A DNA stretch of 31,880 nucleotides from Bdellovibrionales bacterium (lineage in GTDB: Bacteria > Bdellovibrionota > UBA2428): assembly GCA_018266335.1 (NCBI GenBank), contig JAFEAR010000114.1, positions 1 to 31,880 on the forward strand. Reading direction: 5' to 3'. A program made the translations under genes and the position numbers. The notes beneath the pieces are model-generated. The model made no database searches. It worked only from the letters and a program-made list of their open reading frames with translations, and was not told where the DNA came from. Below, in pieces: positions 1 to 7,043 of the stretch; within the stretch, counting starts at the first letter, position 1; every line of letters starts with the position of its first letter.

Positions 1-52
1 CAGCCGCCTTGTTCGGATCGACTTTCATCTTGCAAATCGGATCGATTTCCAT
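1..52 (-). CDS. YHS-domain protein, N-terminus only (partial at window edge)
   Basis: The reverse strand starts MEIDPICKMKVDPNKAA and runs off the window. The DPxCxMxVDP pattern is the beginning of a YHS (TRASH-like) metal-binding domain, which occurs either as a short stand-alone protein or at the N-terminus of copper P-type ATPases. It lies 31 nt downstream of csoR on the same strand, so it is probably the gene regulated by that repressor. An AGGAG lies 12 nt before the chosen ATG; another in-frame ATG at 64 is immediately next to that AGGAG and so is less likely. Whether this is CopA or a small YHS protein cannot be decided from 17 residues. Confidence 0.6.
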   Translation of the reverse strand, partial: MEIDPICKMKVDPNKAA

Positions 53-83
53 GTTGTTATTCATCTCCTACGGGAATTTGGGA

Positions 84-428
84 TCACCGCGAATGCTTGT
101 AGATCAGATCGAGCAACTCGTCATACATCGCTCGTGCCTCTTCCGGGGTGCCCTTCGAGATTGCTTGGGACGCGCAGTGCGTGAGGTGATTTCGCATCAG
201 CGCGCGCCCAACCGTCCTCAAAGCTTCTTGTGCCGCCGAGACCTGGATCATGATATCCGCGCAATAGCGGTCTTCTTCGACCATCTTCTGTATGCCGCGG
301 ATCTGACCTTCGACTCGGCGGAGCCGTTTCAGATTTGACGCTTTGATCTCTTGGTCGACTCCAATGGCCCTTCGGCCCAGCTCACCAATGCCGCAACCAC
401 ACGCGGCCACTTCTGTCACTTCTGCCAT
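84..428 (-). CDS. csoR: CsoR/FrmR-family metal-sensing repressor, copper type
   Basis: Small all-helical DUF156 repressor of about 114 aa, which releases DNA on binding Cu(I) or a related ligand. The core RLRRVEGQIRGIQKMVEEDRYC is characteristic. The copper triad is present: Cys56, His81 and Cys85 (RYC, then NHLTHC), matching the C-H-C set of CsoR rather than formaldehyde-sensing FrmR. The open frame extends to 509, but that longer version would translate through the operator palindromes at 434-474, so the ATG at 428 (MAEVTEVAAC) was chosen. An extra N-terminal CGC (residues 10-12) is unusual and may add a ligand. A YHS-domain gene follows on the same strand, consistent with a copper operon. 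The metal assignment rests on residues and context, not on measurement. Confidence 0.9.
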   Translation of the reverse strand: MAEVTEVAACGCGIGELGRRAIGVDQEIKASNLKRLRRVEGQIRGIQKMVEEDRYCADIMIQVSAAQEALRTVGRALMRNHLTHCASQAISKGTPEEARAMYDELLDLIYKHSR

Positions 429-433
429 TCGCG

Positions 434-474
434 ATATACCCCTACCCGGTATATTAATACCCCCAGGGGGTATT
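434..474 (-). promoter_or_regulatory. CsoR operator: two adjacent inverted repeats
   Basis: AATACCCCC-A-GGGGGTATT (456-474) is a perfect 9-bp inverted repeat, the C-tract/G-tract form typical of CsoR operators. Directly next to it lies ATATACC-N7-GGTATAT (434-440 and 448-454) with a C-rich centre. Both lie immediately upstream of the csoR start, so autoregulation is the simplest reading. Confidence 0.8.
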
Positions 475-509
475 GTCAAGTTAATTTGGAATCTCTGTCC
501 TCGATACAT

Positions 510-834
510 GTCCGCGCCGTCGTTTTAGCAGCCATCTCCCAGAAAAGCCCTAGCTAGTCTGCGCTTTGCATCGGTAAAGCGGAGAGCTCCGGAACGTTCA
601 GGATCGTCGATTTCGTCGCGGCCTCTTTGGGATGGTCACGAGCTTGGAGAGTTCAATCTTGGGGAGGGCTGGTTGGCGCTCCATGGTCGGCAGTTCGGTC
701 TCAAGGGCGGAGGCTCACGCCACATACAACGCCATCAAAATACTAGCTGAGCGGAGCGTTCCATCGTTTGAGGCCGCAACTGAGCGGCTTGGCCAAGCTG
801 TGTCACTGTGCCAGGTGGAAAAGCAGAAGCTTAG
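510..834. other. 325-bp stretch without a convincing gene
   Basis: This stretch separates the divergent csoR promoter from the end of the transfer operon. One plus-strand frame (632-838, 68 codons, with an internal ATG at 683) is open and its stop overlaps the stop of the minus-strand gene at 835. It has no clear ribosome binding site and no recognisable domain. It may be a small unknown gene or the remnant of one. I see no terminator, tRNA or att-like repeat here. The junction between copper module and transfer core lies in this stretch. Confidence 0.4.
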
Positions 835-1224
835 CTAGCGCAGCGTAATTGAACCCTTCTTCGCGAGCCAATAGGCTAGGCCCGTGTTGACAAGGATATT
901 CATTGATGAGCCCCGATCCTCTGCGATCTTCTTCAACTTCTTGTGAAGTGCGCGCGGCAGTGAGATCGTCGTATCCCGAACCATCTTTTCGTCTACGCTG
1001 ACGAGCGGAACTGTCGCCAGATCGACGGATTCCAGCGCTTCAATGGCCATCACAGATAAATCACCGCGATAGCGAATCAGCGTGCGGAGTGCCTCGTTCA
1101 CCCCTTCGTTCAAACGAATTGCCAGCTTAATGATGGGCTCTTGCGCAGGCGTAGCCTTCTTCTTCGCTTTCTTGATGGCGGTGGGCTGCTCTAGGCGGAC
1201 GACGGGTTTCGTGGGGTCGGGCAT
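835..1224 (-). CDS. Ribbon-helix-helix-like DNA-binding protein (129 aa)
   Basis: The C-terminal part (about residues 84-125) reads VRDTTISLPRALHKKLKKIAEDRG followed by SSMNILVNTGLAYWLAKKG. That is a beta-strand then two helices, with the polar/hydrophobic pattern of Arc/MetJ or HicB-type RHH domains. A weaker strand-helix pattern (KLAIRLNEGVNEALRTL, about residue 33) precedes it, and the N-terminus is Lys-rich and probably disordered. It is the last gene on the trb strand, separated from trbI by 107 nt that contain a copy of the element-wide TTGTACAGGC motif. An obvious role is transcriptional control of the transfer genes through that motif, but this is inference. No strong Shine-Dalgarno precedes the ATG. 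Confidence 0.55.
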   Translation of the reverse strand: MPDPTKPVVRLEQPTAIKKAKKKATPAQEPIIKLAIRLNEGVNEALRTLIRYRGDLSVMAIEALESVDLATVPLVSVDEKMVRDTTISLPRALHKKLKKIAEDRGSSMNILVNTGLAYWLAKKGSITLR

Positions 1225-1250
1225 TTCCGTAGCGTAATTTTCTTGAAAGA

Positions 1251-1260
1251 TTGTACAGGC
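1251..1260. promoter_or_regulatory. Copy of the shared TTGTACAGGC motif upstream of the RHH-like gene
   Basis: TTGTACAGGC occurs 27 nt upstream of the start at 1224. It is identical to the right half of the operator at 26095-26112 and overlaps the CTAGCTTGTACA core found at 11229, 17327 and 26095. This is the weakest copy because the CTAGC arm is missing. Confidence 0.4.
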
Positions 1261-1331
1261 ATTACGGTACCACCTCTCACGCTCTCGGTTCCAGGCCCAC
1301 CAGTCCTATGTCGTTGCACCCATTGAATCCG

Positions 1332-2684
1332 CTACTCGCGACCAGGCCGGTATGGCCCGTCAAAGAGGATGTCGCGGTTCACTCGCACGTTGAATCGGTA
1401 CCCGATGGGAACTTTGATTGTCGGCTGAATGTTCAGATTTCTCCGCGTCACGTCCGCTCCTAGTTGTGAGAGTTCGCGCCCGACGGCGCTGCCGGTGATC
1501 TCGGTGGCTGAAGGATAGCCCAGGAGTCCGCCGCGCCGACTTTGAGAAAGCTGGAAGGAGGCGCTGAAAAGACTGGTCATCAGGCCGAATCCGAGGAGCC
1601 GTTTGTAGTGGTTGTCCACGTCGTAGCGCAGGCCCGAGTAGCCCTTCGCATCTTGGCCAGACATCCCTTCCAGGTTGATCGAGGAGGCATCGGGGTAGAT
1701 GATGCGGCTCCAGGCAACCTGCAAACCGTTCTGCCCATAAGAAACACGGGAATCATAAGAGCCAACTAAGCGCGAACCTTGGGGAATCAGCAGGTGGCGA
1801 CCGGTCGCCGTATCGTAAACGTTTTCTCGAACGAGCGCTTTGATCTCTCCGGGCAGATCCGAATTCAACGCCTGCTCCAGCACGGCGGGGATGTCCCATC
1901 CTGCCTTCAATTCAAAGCGGCTGATCGGAGCGGTTCGAGTCGATTCCAGGTAGTTGCCTTTCTCAGACTTGCGAGCGGCGGCTAGAAACGCTTCTTTGCG
2001 ATCCTGCATGTTCTGGGAATCGTAGCTGTCCGCCGAGTTCTCGCCTGTCTCGATGGATAGTTTCGGCAAACCCGATGCAGACCTCGCCTGGCCTGCGGGA
2101 CCCTGCATCGCTTGCAAGAGATTGGTCATCTGAGCAACATCGCCGGCCGGCGTGGGTAGTCCGCTGCGCACCGCCCCACTTTGGCCAGCGCCATTGAATC
2201 CGTCTCGCCCAACAGTGGAGGAGTTGATCGCCTCCTGCTCGCGTTCGTACGCGGCAATCAGCCGTTTCTCCTCAAGAGTGGGCTCGCGATACTGTGGGAC
2301 GTTCGAGGGTACCGAATTGGCACCGGCCGGGTAGTAGATCTGCGGTGGCGGCTGGTCTTTAGAAGTGGCGAGTTGCTCCGGCTCGACCACTAGATTCTCG
2401 TTTGCGGAAGGAGGCAAAGCCAAAGTTGGGCGATTGGGCACTTGGGCGGCGACAATCTTGCCGGCATCTGTTGCGGCTGTAATTCCACGAGTCTCGTCTG
2501 GCTGAAACCCGACGTGGAACTGCTTTTGACCGCGAGTGTAAACTCCATACCCGATGAGTGCGACCACGACGAACACGATGGCGAGAGCGACGATGCCAGC
2601 TCGCTTGCTCAGCCGGACTGGAGACGGCGGCTCCGGATTCACGTCGAGACCGGAAGGGGAATCGATATCCTTCACTGGATTCAT
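1332..2684 (-). CDS. trbI: TrbI, VirB10-like outer-membrane core component of the P-type T4SS
   Basis: 450 aa. A short cytoplasmic N-terminus is followed by one membrane span (about residues 28-48, AGIVALAIVFVVVALIGYGVY). A long periplasmic Pro/Gln-rich linker follows, then the C-terminal VirB10 beta-barrel domain (from about 255: FELKAGWDIPAVLEQALNSD, later LLIPQGSRLVGSYDS and WSRIIYPDASSINLEGM). These are family signatures of the protein that spans both membranes and forms the outer-membrane channel. The start ATG overlaps the TGA of trbG (ATGA), showing translational coupling. Length is normal for TrbI. Confidence 0.95.
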   Translation of the reverse strand: MNPVKDIDSPSGLDVNPEPPSPVRLSKRAGIVALAIVFVVVALIGYGVYTRGQKQFHVGFQPDETRGITAATDAGKIVAAQVPNRPTLALPPSANENLVVEPEQLATSKDQPPPQIYYPAGANSVPSNVPQYREPTLEEKRLIAAYEREQEAINSSTVGRDGFNGAGQSGAVRSGLPTPAGDVAQMTNLLQAMQGPAGQARSASGLPKLSIETGENSADSYDSQNMQDRKEAFLAAARKSEKGNYLESTRTAPISRFELKAGWDIPAVLEQALNSDLPGEIKALVRENVYDTATGRHLLIPQGSRLVGSYDSRVSYGQNGLQVAWSRIIYPDASSINLEGMSGQDAKGYSGLRYDVDNHYKRLLGFGLMTSLFSASFQLSQSRRGGLLGYPSATEITGSAVGRELSQLGADVTRRNLNIQPTIKVPIGYRFNVRVNRDILFDGPYRPGRE

Positions 2685-3790
2685 CGCGCGCCTCCCTGCT
2701 TTGCCACGTCCGTCGCGTAGGGATCGCCCTTCAACTTCAACTTTCCGCGATAGGTGCCACGAATGATCTCCGCACGCTGTGCCTTCTTACCGACACCGAG
2801 GATCAACGCGCCGCGTTCGAAGAGGCGATCCACAATGTACATGTCGCCCTTCACTCGGTAGTTCACCATCTCCGGACCATCCGGGCCGATGACGACCAGA
2901 ACGGGGGCTTCGCGATGGGCGGCGTCCGGCGTCATTTGGATGAAAGTCTTAGTGCCGTCATCCACCACGCGAACCGGCCGAATATGCGGATCGACGCTCT
3001 CGATCCTGTAGTCGAAGTAGAGGTTCTCCAGTGATTCGACTGGCGCGACCTGAACAGCTTCGCGCTCCGCTTTCCGCCGCTGTTCCTCCCTGGCCAAATG
3101 GACCTGCCACTTGCGTACTTCGTCTTCCGGATATGCGAACGCCACGCGTGCCAGGTACTCCTCAGGCTTCGAGATTAGGCGCAGATAGTAGGCGCGTCGA
3201 TCTGTCGTCAATAGAAGGTTTGTGTCGAGCCCTGCCTGCTTCGGCTTCAAAACGATCATCGGCGTGACCGCATCGGCCTGTCCGGCACCGGCGGGCGCGA
3301 TGATCCATCGAACCGCATCACCGATGTGAGGTTCGCCCACCAACTTCTCGCCGGGCTCGAGTTCAACGACGCAAACCCGCAAGGGCGCGCACACCACGGT
3401 CGGCAAGCCAGCCCCATATGTATACAGAACTCGGCCATCCTTGCCCGGCGCGGGCGTATGCTTTTCACTCATCCATGCCTGGCCAACCGCAAGCGCCTCC
3501 TGCGCTGTCTTCGGAAGGGCAACATCTTTCGACGGATTGAAGTCCTTTGGAAGTTCGGCGCTTGGAACTAGGCCTCCAACTGCGGGCAACGGCTTGACTG
3601 GTGATGGAGTCGGCGGCGCGTTGCCGTCCAGAGTCTGGATGAGTTTGTCGAAAGGATACTTCTCAGGCGAAGGAACGCTCTCGGCGGGAGCCTGCTTTAC
3701 GGGAGGGGGCATGCGTTTGACCTCTACCGGCTTCGGCTGTCCGAGCAACGTCCCGGCTACGACCGCCGCGTTGATCAGAATATTTTTCAT
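2681..3790 (-). CDS. trbG: TrbG, VirB9-like core-complex protein
   Basis: 369 aa, with a signal peptide (MKNILINAAVVAGTLLGQ) and then a Pro-rich segment up to about residue 85. The VirB9/CagX domain begins near GRVLYTYGAGLPTVVCAPLR and includes GEKLVGEPHIGDAVRW. Its C-terminal lobe (NLYFDYRIESVD to KKAQRAEIIRGTYRGKLKL) contacts VirB10. GGAGG lies 5 nt before the ATG. The gene is upstream of and overlaps trbI. trbH, which sits between trbG and trbI in the Ti plasmid, is absent. The N-terminal Pro-rich linker is longer than usual for the family. Confidence 0.93.
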   Translation of the reverse strand: MKNILINAAVVAGTLLGQPKPVEVKRMPPPVKQAPAESVPSPEKYPFDKLIQTLDGNAPPTPSPVKPLPAVGGLVPSAELPKDFNPSKDVALPKTAQEALAVGQAWMSEKHTPAPGKDGRVLYTYGAGLPTVVCAPLRVCVVELEPGEKLVGEPHIGDAVRWIIAPAGAGQADAVTPMIVLKPKQAGLDTNLLLTTDRRAYYLRLISKPEEYLARVAFAYPEDEVRKWQVHLAREEQRRKAEREAVQVAPVESLENLYFDYRIESVDPHIRPVRVVDDGTKTFIQMTPDAAHREAPVLVVIGPDGPEMVNYRVKGDMYIVDRLFERGALILGVGKKAQRAEIIRGTYRGKLKLKGDPYATDVAKQGGAR

Positions 3791-3817
3791 GAGTCCTCCG
3801 TTTGGTCAGTACTTTCG

Positions 3818-4495
3818 CTATAATACGCGCGACCAACTCACGTTGGTGACGTAGATGCCCAGGGGATTGAGCCGGATCAGACGCTCGTCAGAAGGTGGGT
3901 TCACGGCGATTGTGAAAGAACCCTTCCAACGTTCTTCCCCTTCCACTTGGCCCGACAAGCCCCGAACCGTTTCAGACCACTCCACTTGGTAGGTCTTTTC
4001 ACTGGTGGCGAAGGCCGCTTTCACCTCGACATCGACCGTGCGTGTTTGTGCCCGCTCATGTGGAGGGGCGAGGCGATAGAAGTCGCCAACCTCAACCTGT
4101 GCGGGACTGCCGCTGGCAATCATCGTGTAGACACGATCAATTGCCTTGCGCTGAGCAACGCCATCGATGGTCACCATTCTGAGGTCGCTCACCCAGTGAA
4201 AGAGCGCCGCCCGCTTCAGCTTGTCGTCGGCCGCAGTCGTTTGGTCTGCCGGGCCGGAGGCGACCATGCGCCCAAGGTTGTCGATCGCCACCACGTAGGG
4301 GACGACCTTGGTCTTCATGGCGAGGGCAATGAGGCCGCCGGTTTCGAGCAATGCAATCATCAGCGCGACAAAAGCCGCTCGACGCCAGTTGTTGGCACGG
4401 GAGATCAAGCTGCCGTACCGTTCGTCCCATTCTTTGCGGGCATCGAGGTAGGGGCTGGCCTTCGGCGGCGTGTGGGTTTCAAGGGCGTGTTGCAT
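3818..4495 (-). CDS. trbF: TrbF, VirB8-like inner-membrane assembly protein
   Basis: 225 aa. The cytoplasmic N-terminus contains the TrbF signature (SPYLDARKEWDERYGSLISRANNWRR). One membrane span follows (about 40-61, AAFVALMIALLETGGLIALAM), then the periplasmic NTF2-like VirB8 domain (VVPYVVAIDNLGRMV to NPLGIYVTNVSW). VirB8 proteins nucleate assembly of the channel between VirB4, VirB9 and VirB10. It starts 2 nt after the trbL stop, with AGGAG upstream inside the end of trbL. Order and length match Ti-type trb operons. Confidence 0.95.
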   Translation of the reverse strand: MQHALETHTPPKASPYLDARKEWDERYGSLISRANNWRRAAFVALMIALLETGGLIALAMKTKVVPYVVAIDNLGRMVASGPADQTTAADDKLKRAALFHWVSDLRMVTIDGVAQRKAIDRVYTMIASGSPAQVEVGDFYRLAPPHERAQTRTVDVEVKAAFATSEKTYQVEWSETVRGLSGQVEGEERWKGSFTIAVNPPSDERLIRLNPLGIYVTNVSWSRVL

Positions 4496-4497
4496 AG

Positions 4498-5940
4498 CTA
4501 TTCCGAATCTCCTGAGGTGTTCAACGGTGGCGGGGCGACATGGGGAGCGTGGTCAGACGGGACGGCTCCCTGCGTTGCCCGGACAAATGCCGTGCTGGTG
4601 GCAAAGCCTCTGGCGACTCTCTTGCCGCGATCCGCAACTTGGGCCGACCGGCACGGAGCATTTGAGGACGCAGGTGGCGGATCTGGAGTTTTCTCCGGCG
4701 GTGGGGGCGTGGAGGTACTTTTGTCGGCACTCGCCTGGGTACTCTTCGGTTGTTCCCTACCGCCGTTTGATCCGCTCTTCGTCGGCGGGGCCACCTGCCC
4801 CCCTCCATTCCCAGCGGATGGCGTCCCGCCATTCCCACTTCCTGATGGCTTGGGGGCCGAACCACCCGAACCAGCACCGACTGCTCCACTGGCGCCGCCC
4901 GAACTCCCCCCAGCCGACGCCGCTCCGGCTCCCATTCCGGCGGCTTGACCCGCGGACATGCCTCCTTTTGCCGCGAGCATCTTGGCTCCCAGCGCCACGC
5001 CTCCCGCTACGGCTGTGCCCGCCAGCAGTGCCCCTTGCGCGAGTGCTCCCGCAGTTCCGACAGCGTCGCCGCCTGTGAACGCAGGTGCTCCGCCGAGAAT
5101 TCCCGCTGTGAATTTGGGGGCGTTCCAGCAGATCATCAGAAGCAGGACTGACGAGGCCGCAATGTCCAGCGCATCCACGGCGGGTTCGGGGCCAGACGGC
5201 ACGGCCGTTGCGGCAACAACCCAGCCATCGGTGAGCGTCAACCCAGCACCCATCAGAAGGTAGAGCACCATGATCTTTACCCCGGTTGAAACCGCCAGAG
5301 AGATGTAGCGCTCTACGTACGGGGCAGTCCAACGCGATCCACCGAAGCCCAGAAAGATGAACCCCGCCCCAACAACCAGATAGCTCTCGACGAGTGTTAC
5401 GACGAGTTGCACGGTCAATCCGAGGAAGGCGAGAAACGCCAAGAGTGCGGCGAACACGAGTGCCAATGCTGTCCCGAAATTCCCCATCCATCCGGAATCC
5501 GCCGCGCCACTGAGAAGATTGCCGGTGATATTTAGCCCGCGCACAAGAACATCGGTGGGAGCCAACGAAGGCAAGCCGGAAGCATTCTGCCCAATGATCT
5601 GAAAACTGTTGATGATCCGCGGAATCCAGTCTGCCCCGAAACTGAGCAACGCGAAGAACGCACCGATGAACATCATCTTGCGGATCAACGCCGCCGTCCA
5701 GCCTTGCAGATCTGTCTTCTCCAATACGAGAATGGCGGCGGTCCACGCGAATTCAATCAGAGCCAGAATGCCAAAGAGCCTATTGGCATAGCCCGCGGCG
5801 GTGCTCAACCACGACATTCGCACGGACCGGTATTGGTCCAGCATTGCGCTTGGAGACGTCTGCGCGAAAGCGGTTCCGTCCGCCAGGCACAGCACAAGAC
5901 ACAGAAGAGCCGACCCTCGAATAAGGTTGCGGATTGTCAT
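4498..5940 (-). CDS. trbL: TrbL, polytopic VirB6-like membrane protein with long low-complexity tail
   Basis: About 480 aa, starting with a signal-like segment (TIRNLIRGSALLCLVLCLADGTAFA) and then several hydrophobic spans between about residues 50 and 285. These include ALALVFAALLAFLAFLGL and TLVESYLVVGAGFIFLGFGG, the latter being the conserved TrbL region. From about residue 320 the protein changes to a Gly/Ser/Ala and then Pro-rich tail of some 160 residues, common in TrbL but long here. ATG at 5940 is preferred to the GTG one codon earlier because AAGGGG lies at a good distance from it. TrbL forms the inner-membrane part of the DNA channel. Confidence 0.93.
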   Translation of the reverse strand: MTIRNLIRGSALLCLVLCLADGTAFAQTSPSAMLDQYRSVRMSWLSTAAGYANRLFGILALIEFAWTAAILVLEKTDLQGWTAALIRKMMFIGAFFALLSFGADWIPRIINSFQIIGQNASGLPSLAPTDVLVRGLNITGNLLSGAADSGWMGNFGTALALVFAALLAFLAFLGLTVQLVVTLVESYLVVGAGFIFLGFGGSRWTAPYVERYISLAVSTGVKIMVLYLLMGAGLTLTDGWVVAATAVPSGPEPAVDALDIAASSVLLLMICWNAPKFTAGILGGAPAFTGGDAVGTAGALAQGALLAGTAVAGGVALGAKMLAAKGGMSAGQAAGMGAGAASAGGSSGGASGAVGAGSGGSAPKPSGSGNGGTPSAGNGGGQVAPPTKSGSNGGREQPKSTQASADKSTSTPPPPEKTPDPPPASSNAPCRSAQVADRGKRVARGFATSTAFVRATQGAVPSDHAPHVAPPPLNTSGDSE

Positions 5941-5983
5941 CACTGCCCCTTTCGCAGCGCGACAACCGCTTCAAGTCGTCGCG

Positions 5984-6304
5984 CTACTTCACTGCTTCAA
6001 ATCCTCGCCCGTCGCCCTTCCGTTCCTGAAAGCGGAAGGCACTCGCTGCGCTTGCCGCTGAACAGACTTTGCCTTCCGTGGAATCAGCCCAAGCCGCGGG
6101 TGCTTTCTCACGCACCGGCTGGCAAAGCTGCTTCACTTCAACTGCAAGATCCTTGTGTTGTCGGAACCATGTCTCCACGGCTTGGGGCGAAGCACTCCGT
6201 AAGTCGCCGGCCCCAGCCGCTTCTACTTTTGCCACGATGGCGCTCGAAGGTTCCTTCGCGCAGCCAACCAGAATAAGAACGATTGCAAGAGTCCATATCC
6301 GCAT
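5984..6304 (-). CDS. trbK: TrbK-like small lipoprotein (entry-exclusion position)
   Basis: 106 aa, with a lipoprotein signal peptide MRIWTLAIVLILVGC and lipid-accepting Cys at about residue 15. It lies between trbJ and trbL, exactly where the entry-exclusion lipoprotein TrbK sits in Ti and RP4 operons. Sequence similarity to TrbK is weak, so the name rests mostly on position, size and lipobox. An upstream ATG at 6340 overlaps trbJ but would put twelve extra residues before the signal peptide; GGAGG is very close to the chosen ATG. The last residues (FRFQERKGDGRGFEAVK) closely resemble the end of TrbJ, which is unexpected. Confidence 0.75.
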   Translation of the reverse strand: MRIWTLAIVLILVGCAKEPSSAIVAKVEAAGAGDLRSASPQAVETWFRQHKDLAVEVKQLCQPVREKAPAAWADSTEGKVCSAASAASAFRFQERKGDGRGFEAVK

Positions 6305-6311
6305 TCCTCCA

Positions 6312-7043
6312 TCATTGGACAGCTTGAAAGCCGCGTCCATCCCCCGTACGCCGATTGAAGCGGAAGAAGCGCTCGGTGGCAGCTTCGCTGGATGCTTCGC
6401 GCTGAATTTGCGCTGCCTGGAATGCCTGCTTACTCTGTAAATCGGCCAGGATCAACTGGCGCAGTTTCATGAGCTGCTGCACTTGTTGCTCGGCAATTTG
6501 ATTCGCCACTTGAATCGCCTTCATTCGACCGTCAGACGAGTTGGCCATTCCCCTTAGCTGCCGAAGGACCGCTTCCTCGTTCTGCATCTGTTGGCCTTGC
6601 AAGCCAGCAGCGCGAAGGGTTCCGAGAGTCGTATCCAAGCTGGTTTGCGACCAATTCTTGTAGTCGGTGAACCAGGCCCGCGCGTTGTAGCCCCATCCGC
6701 GGAATCGGTTGCGAAACTCCGTGTCGAGATTCGCCATGGAATAAGCCAGTGAACGGCCGCTTTGAACGATGCCGGCCAACTGTCCAATCTCCGCCATGAT
6801 CGGACCAAAGACTTGGAAGGGAAGTTCGGCGGTGTTCTTGGCCATGTCGAGAACCATCAGAATCTTTTGCCGCAATTCTTCGCCTTGGCGAATATATGTG
6901 GTGATCAATTGCAGATTGTTCGCCAGTTGGGTCCATTCCGTTGCGATGCCCGCCAGGACTCCAGCTTGCACCTGTCGCGCTCCAGGCAGGAAAAACGCCG
7001 CCGCCGTCAGCATCGCTGCACGACGTGAAACTTTCGCACTCAT
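6312..7043 (-). CDS. trbJ: TrbJ, VirB5-like periplasmic/minor pilus protein
   Basis: 243 aa, with a signal peptide (RRAAMLTAAAFFLPGARQVQA) ending near residue 27. The body is alpha-helical and coiled, typical of TrbJ, with the landmark FGPIMAEIGQLAGIVQSGRSLAYSMANLD and a Trp-rich segment RGWGYNARAWFTDYKNW. TrbJ/VirB5 proteins are exported and sit at the pilus tip or help its assembly. The ATG overlaps the TGA of trbE. The C-terminus FRFNRRTGDGRGFQAVQ is shared with the next protein. Confidence 0.92.
   Translation of the reverse strand: MSAKVSRRAAMLTAAAFFLPGARQVQAGVLAGIATEWTQLANNLQLITTYIRQGEELRQKILMVLDMAKNTAELPFQVFGPIMAEIGQLAGIVQSGRSLAYSMANLDTEFRNRFRGWGYNARAWFTDYKNWSQTSLDTTLGTLRAAGLQGQQMQNEEAVLRQLRGMANSSDGRMKAIQVANQIAEQQVQQLMKLRQLILADLQSKQAFQAAQIQREASSEAATERFFRFNRRTGDGRGFQAVQ

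Noticed and set aside
632..838. 68-codon plus-strand frame between csoR and the RHH-like gene
   Set aside because: No ribosome binding site, no recognisable domain, in a region with no other sign of coding; kept only as a remark in the gap entry.
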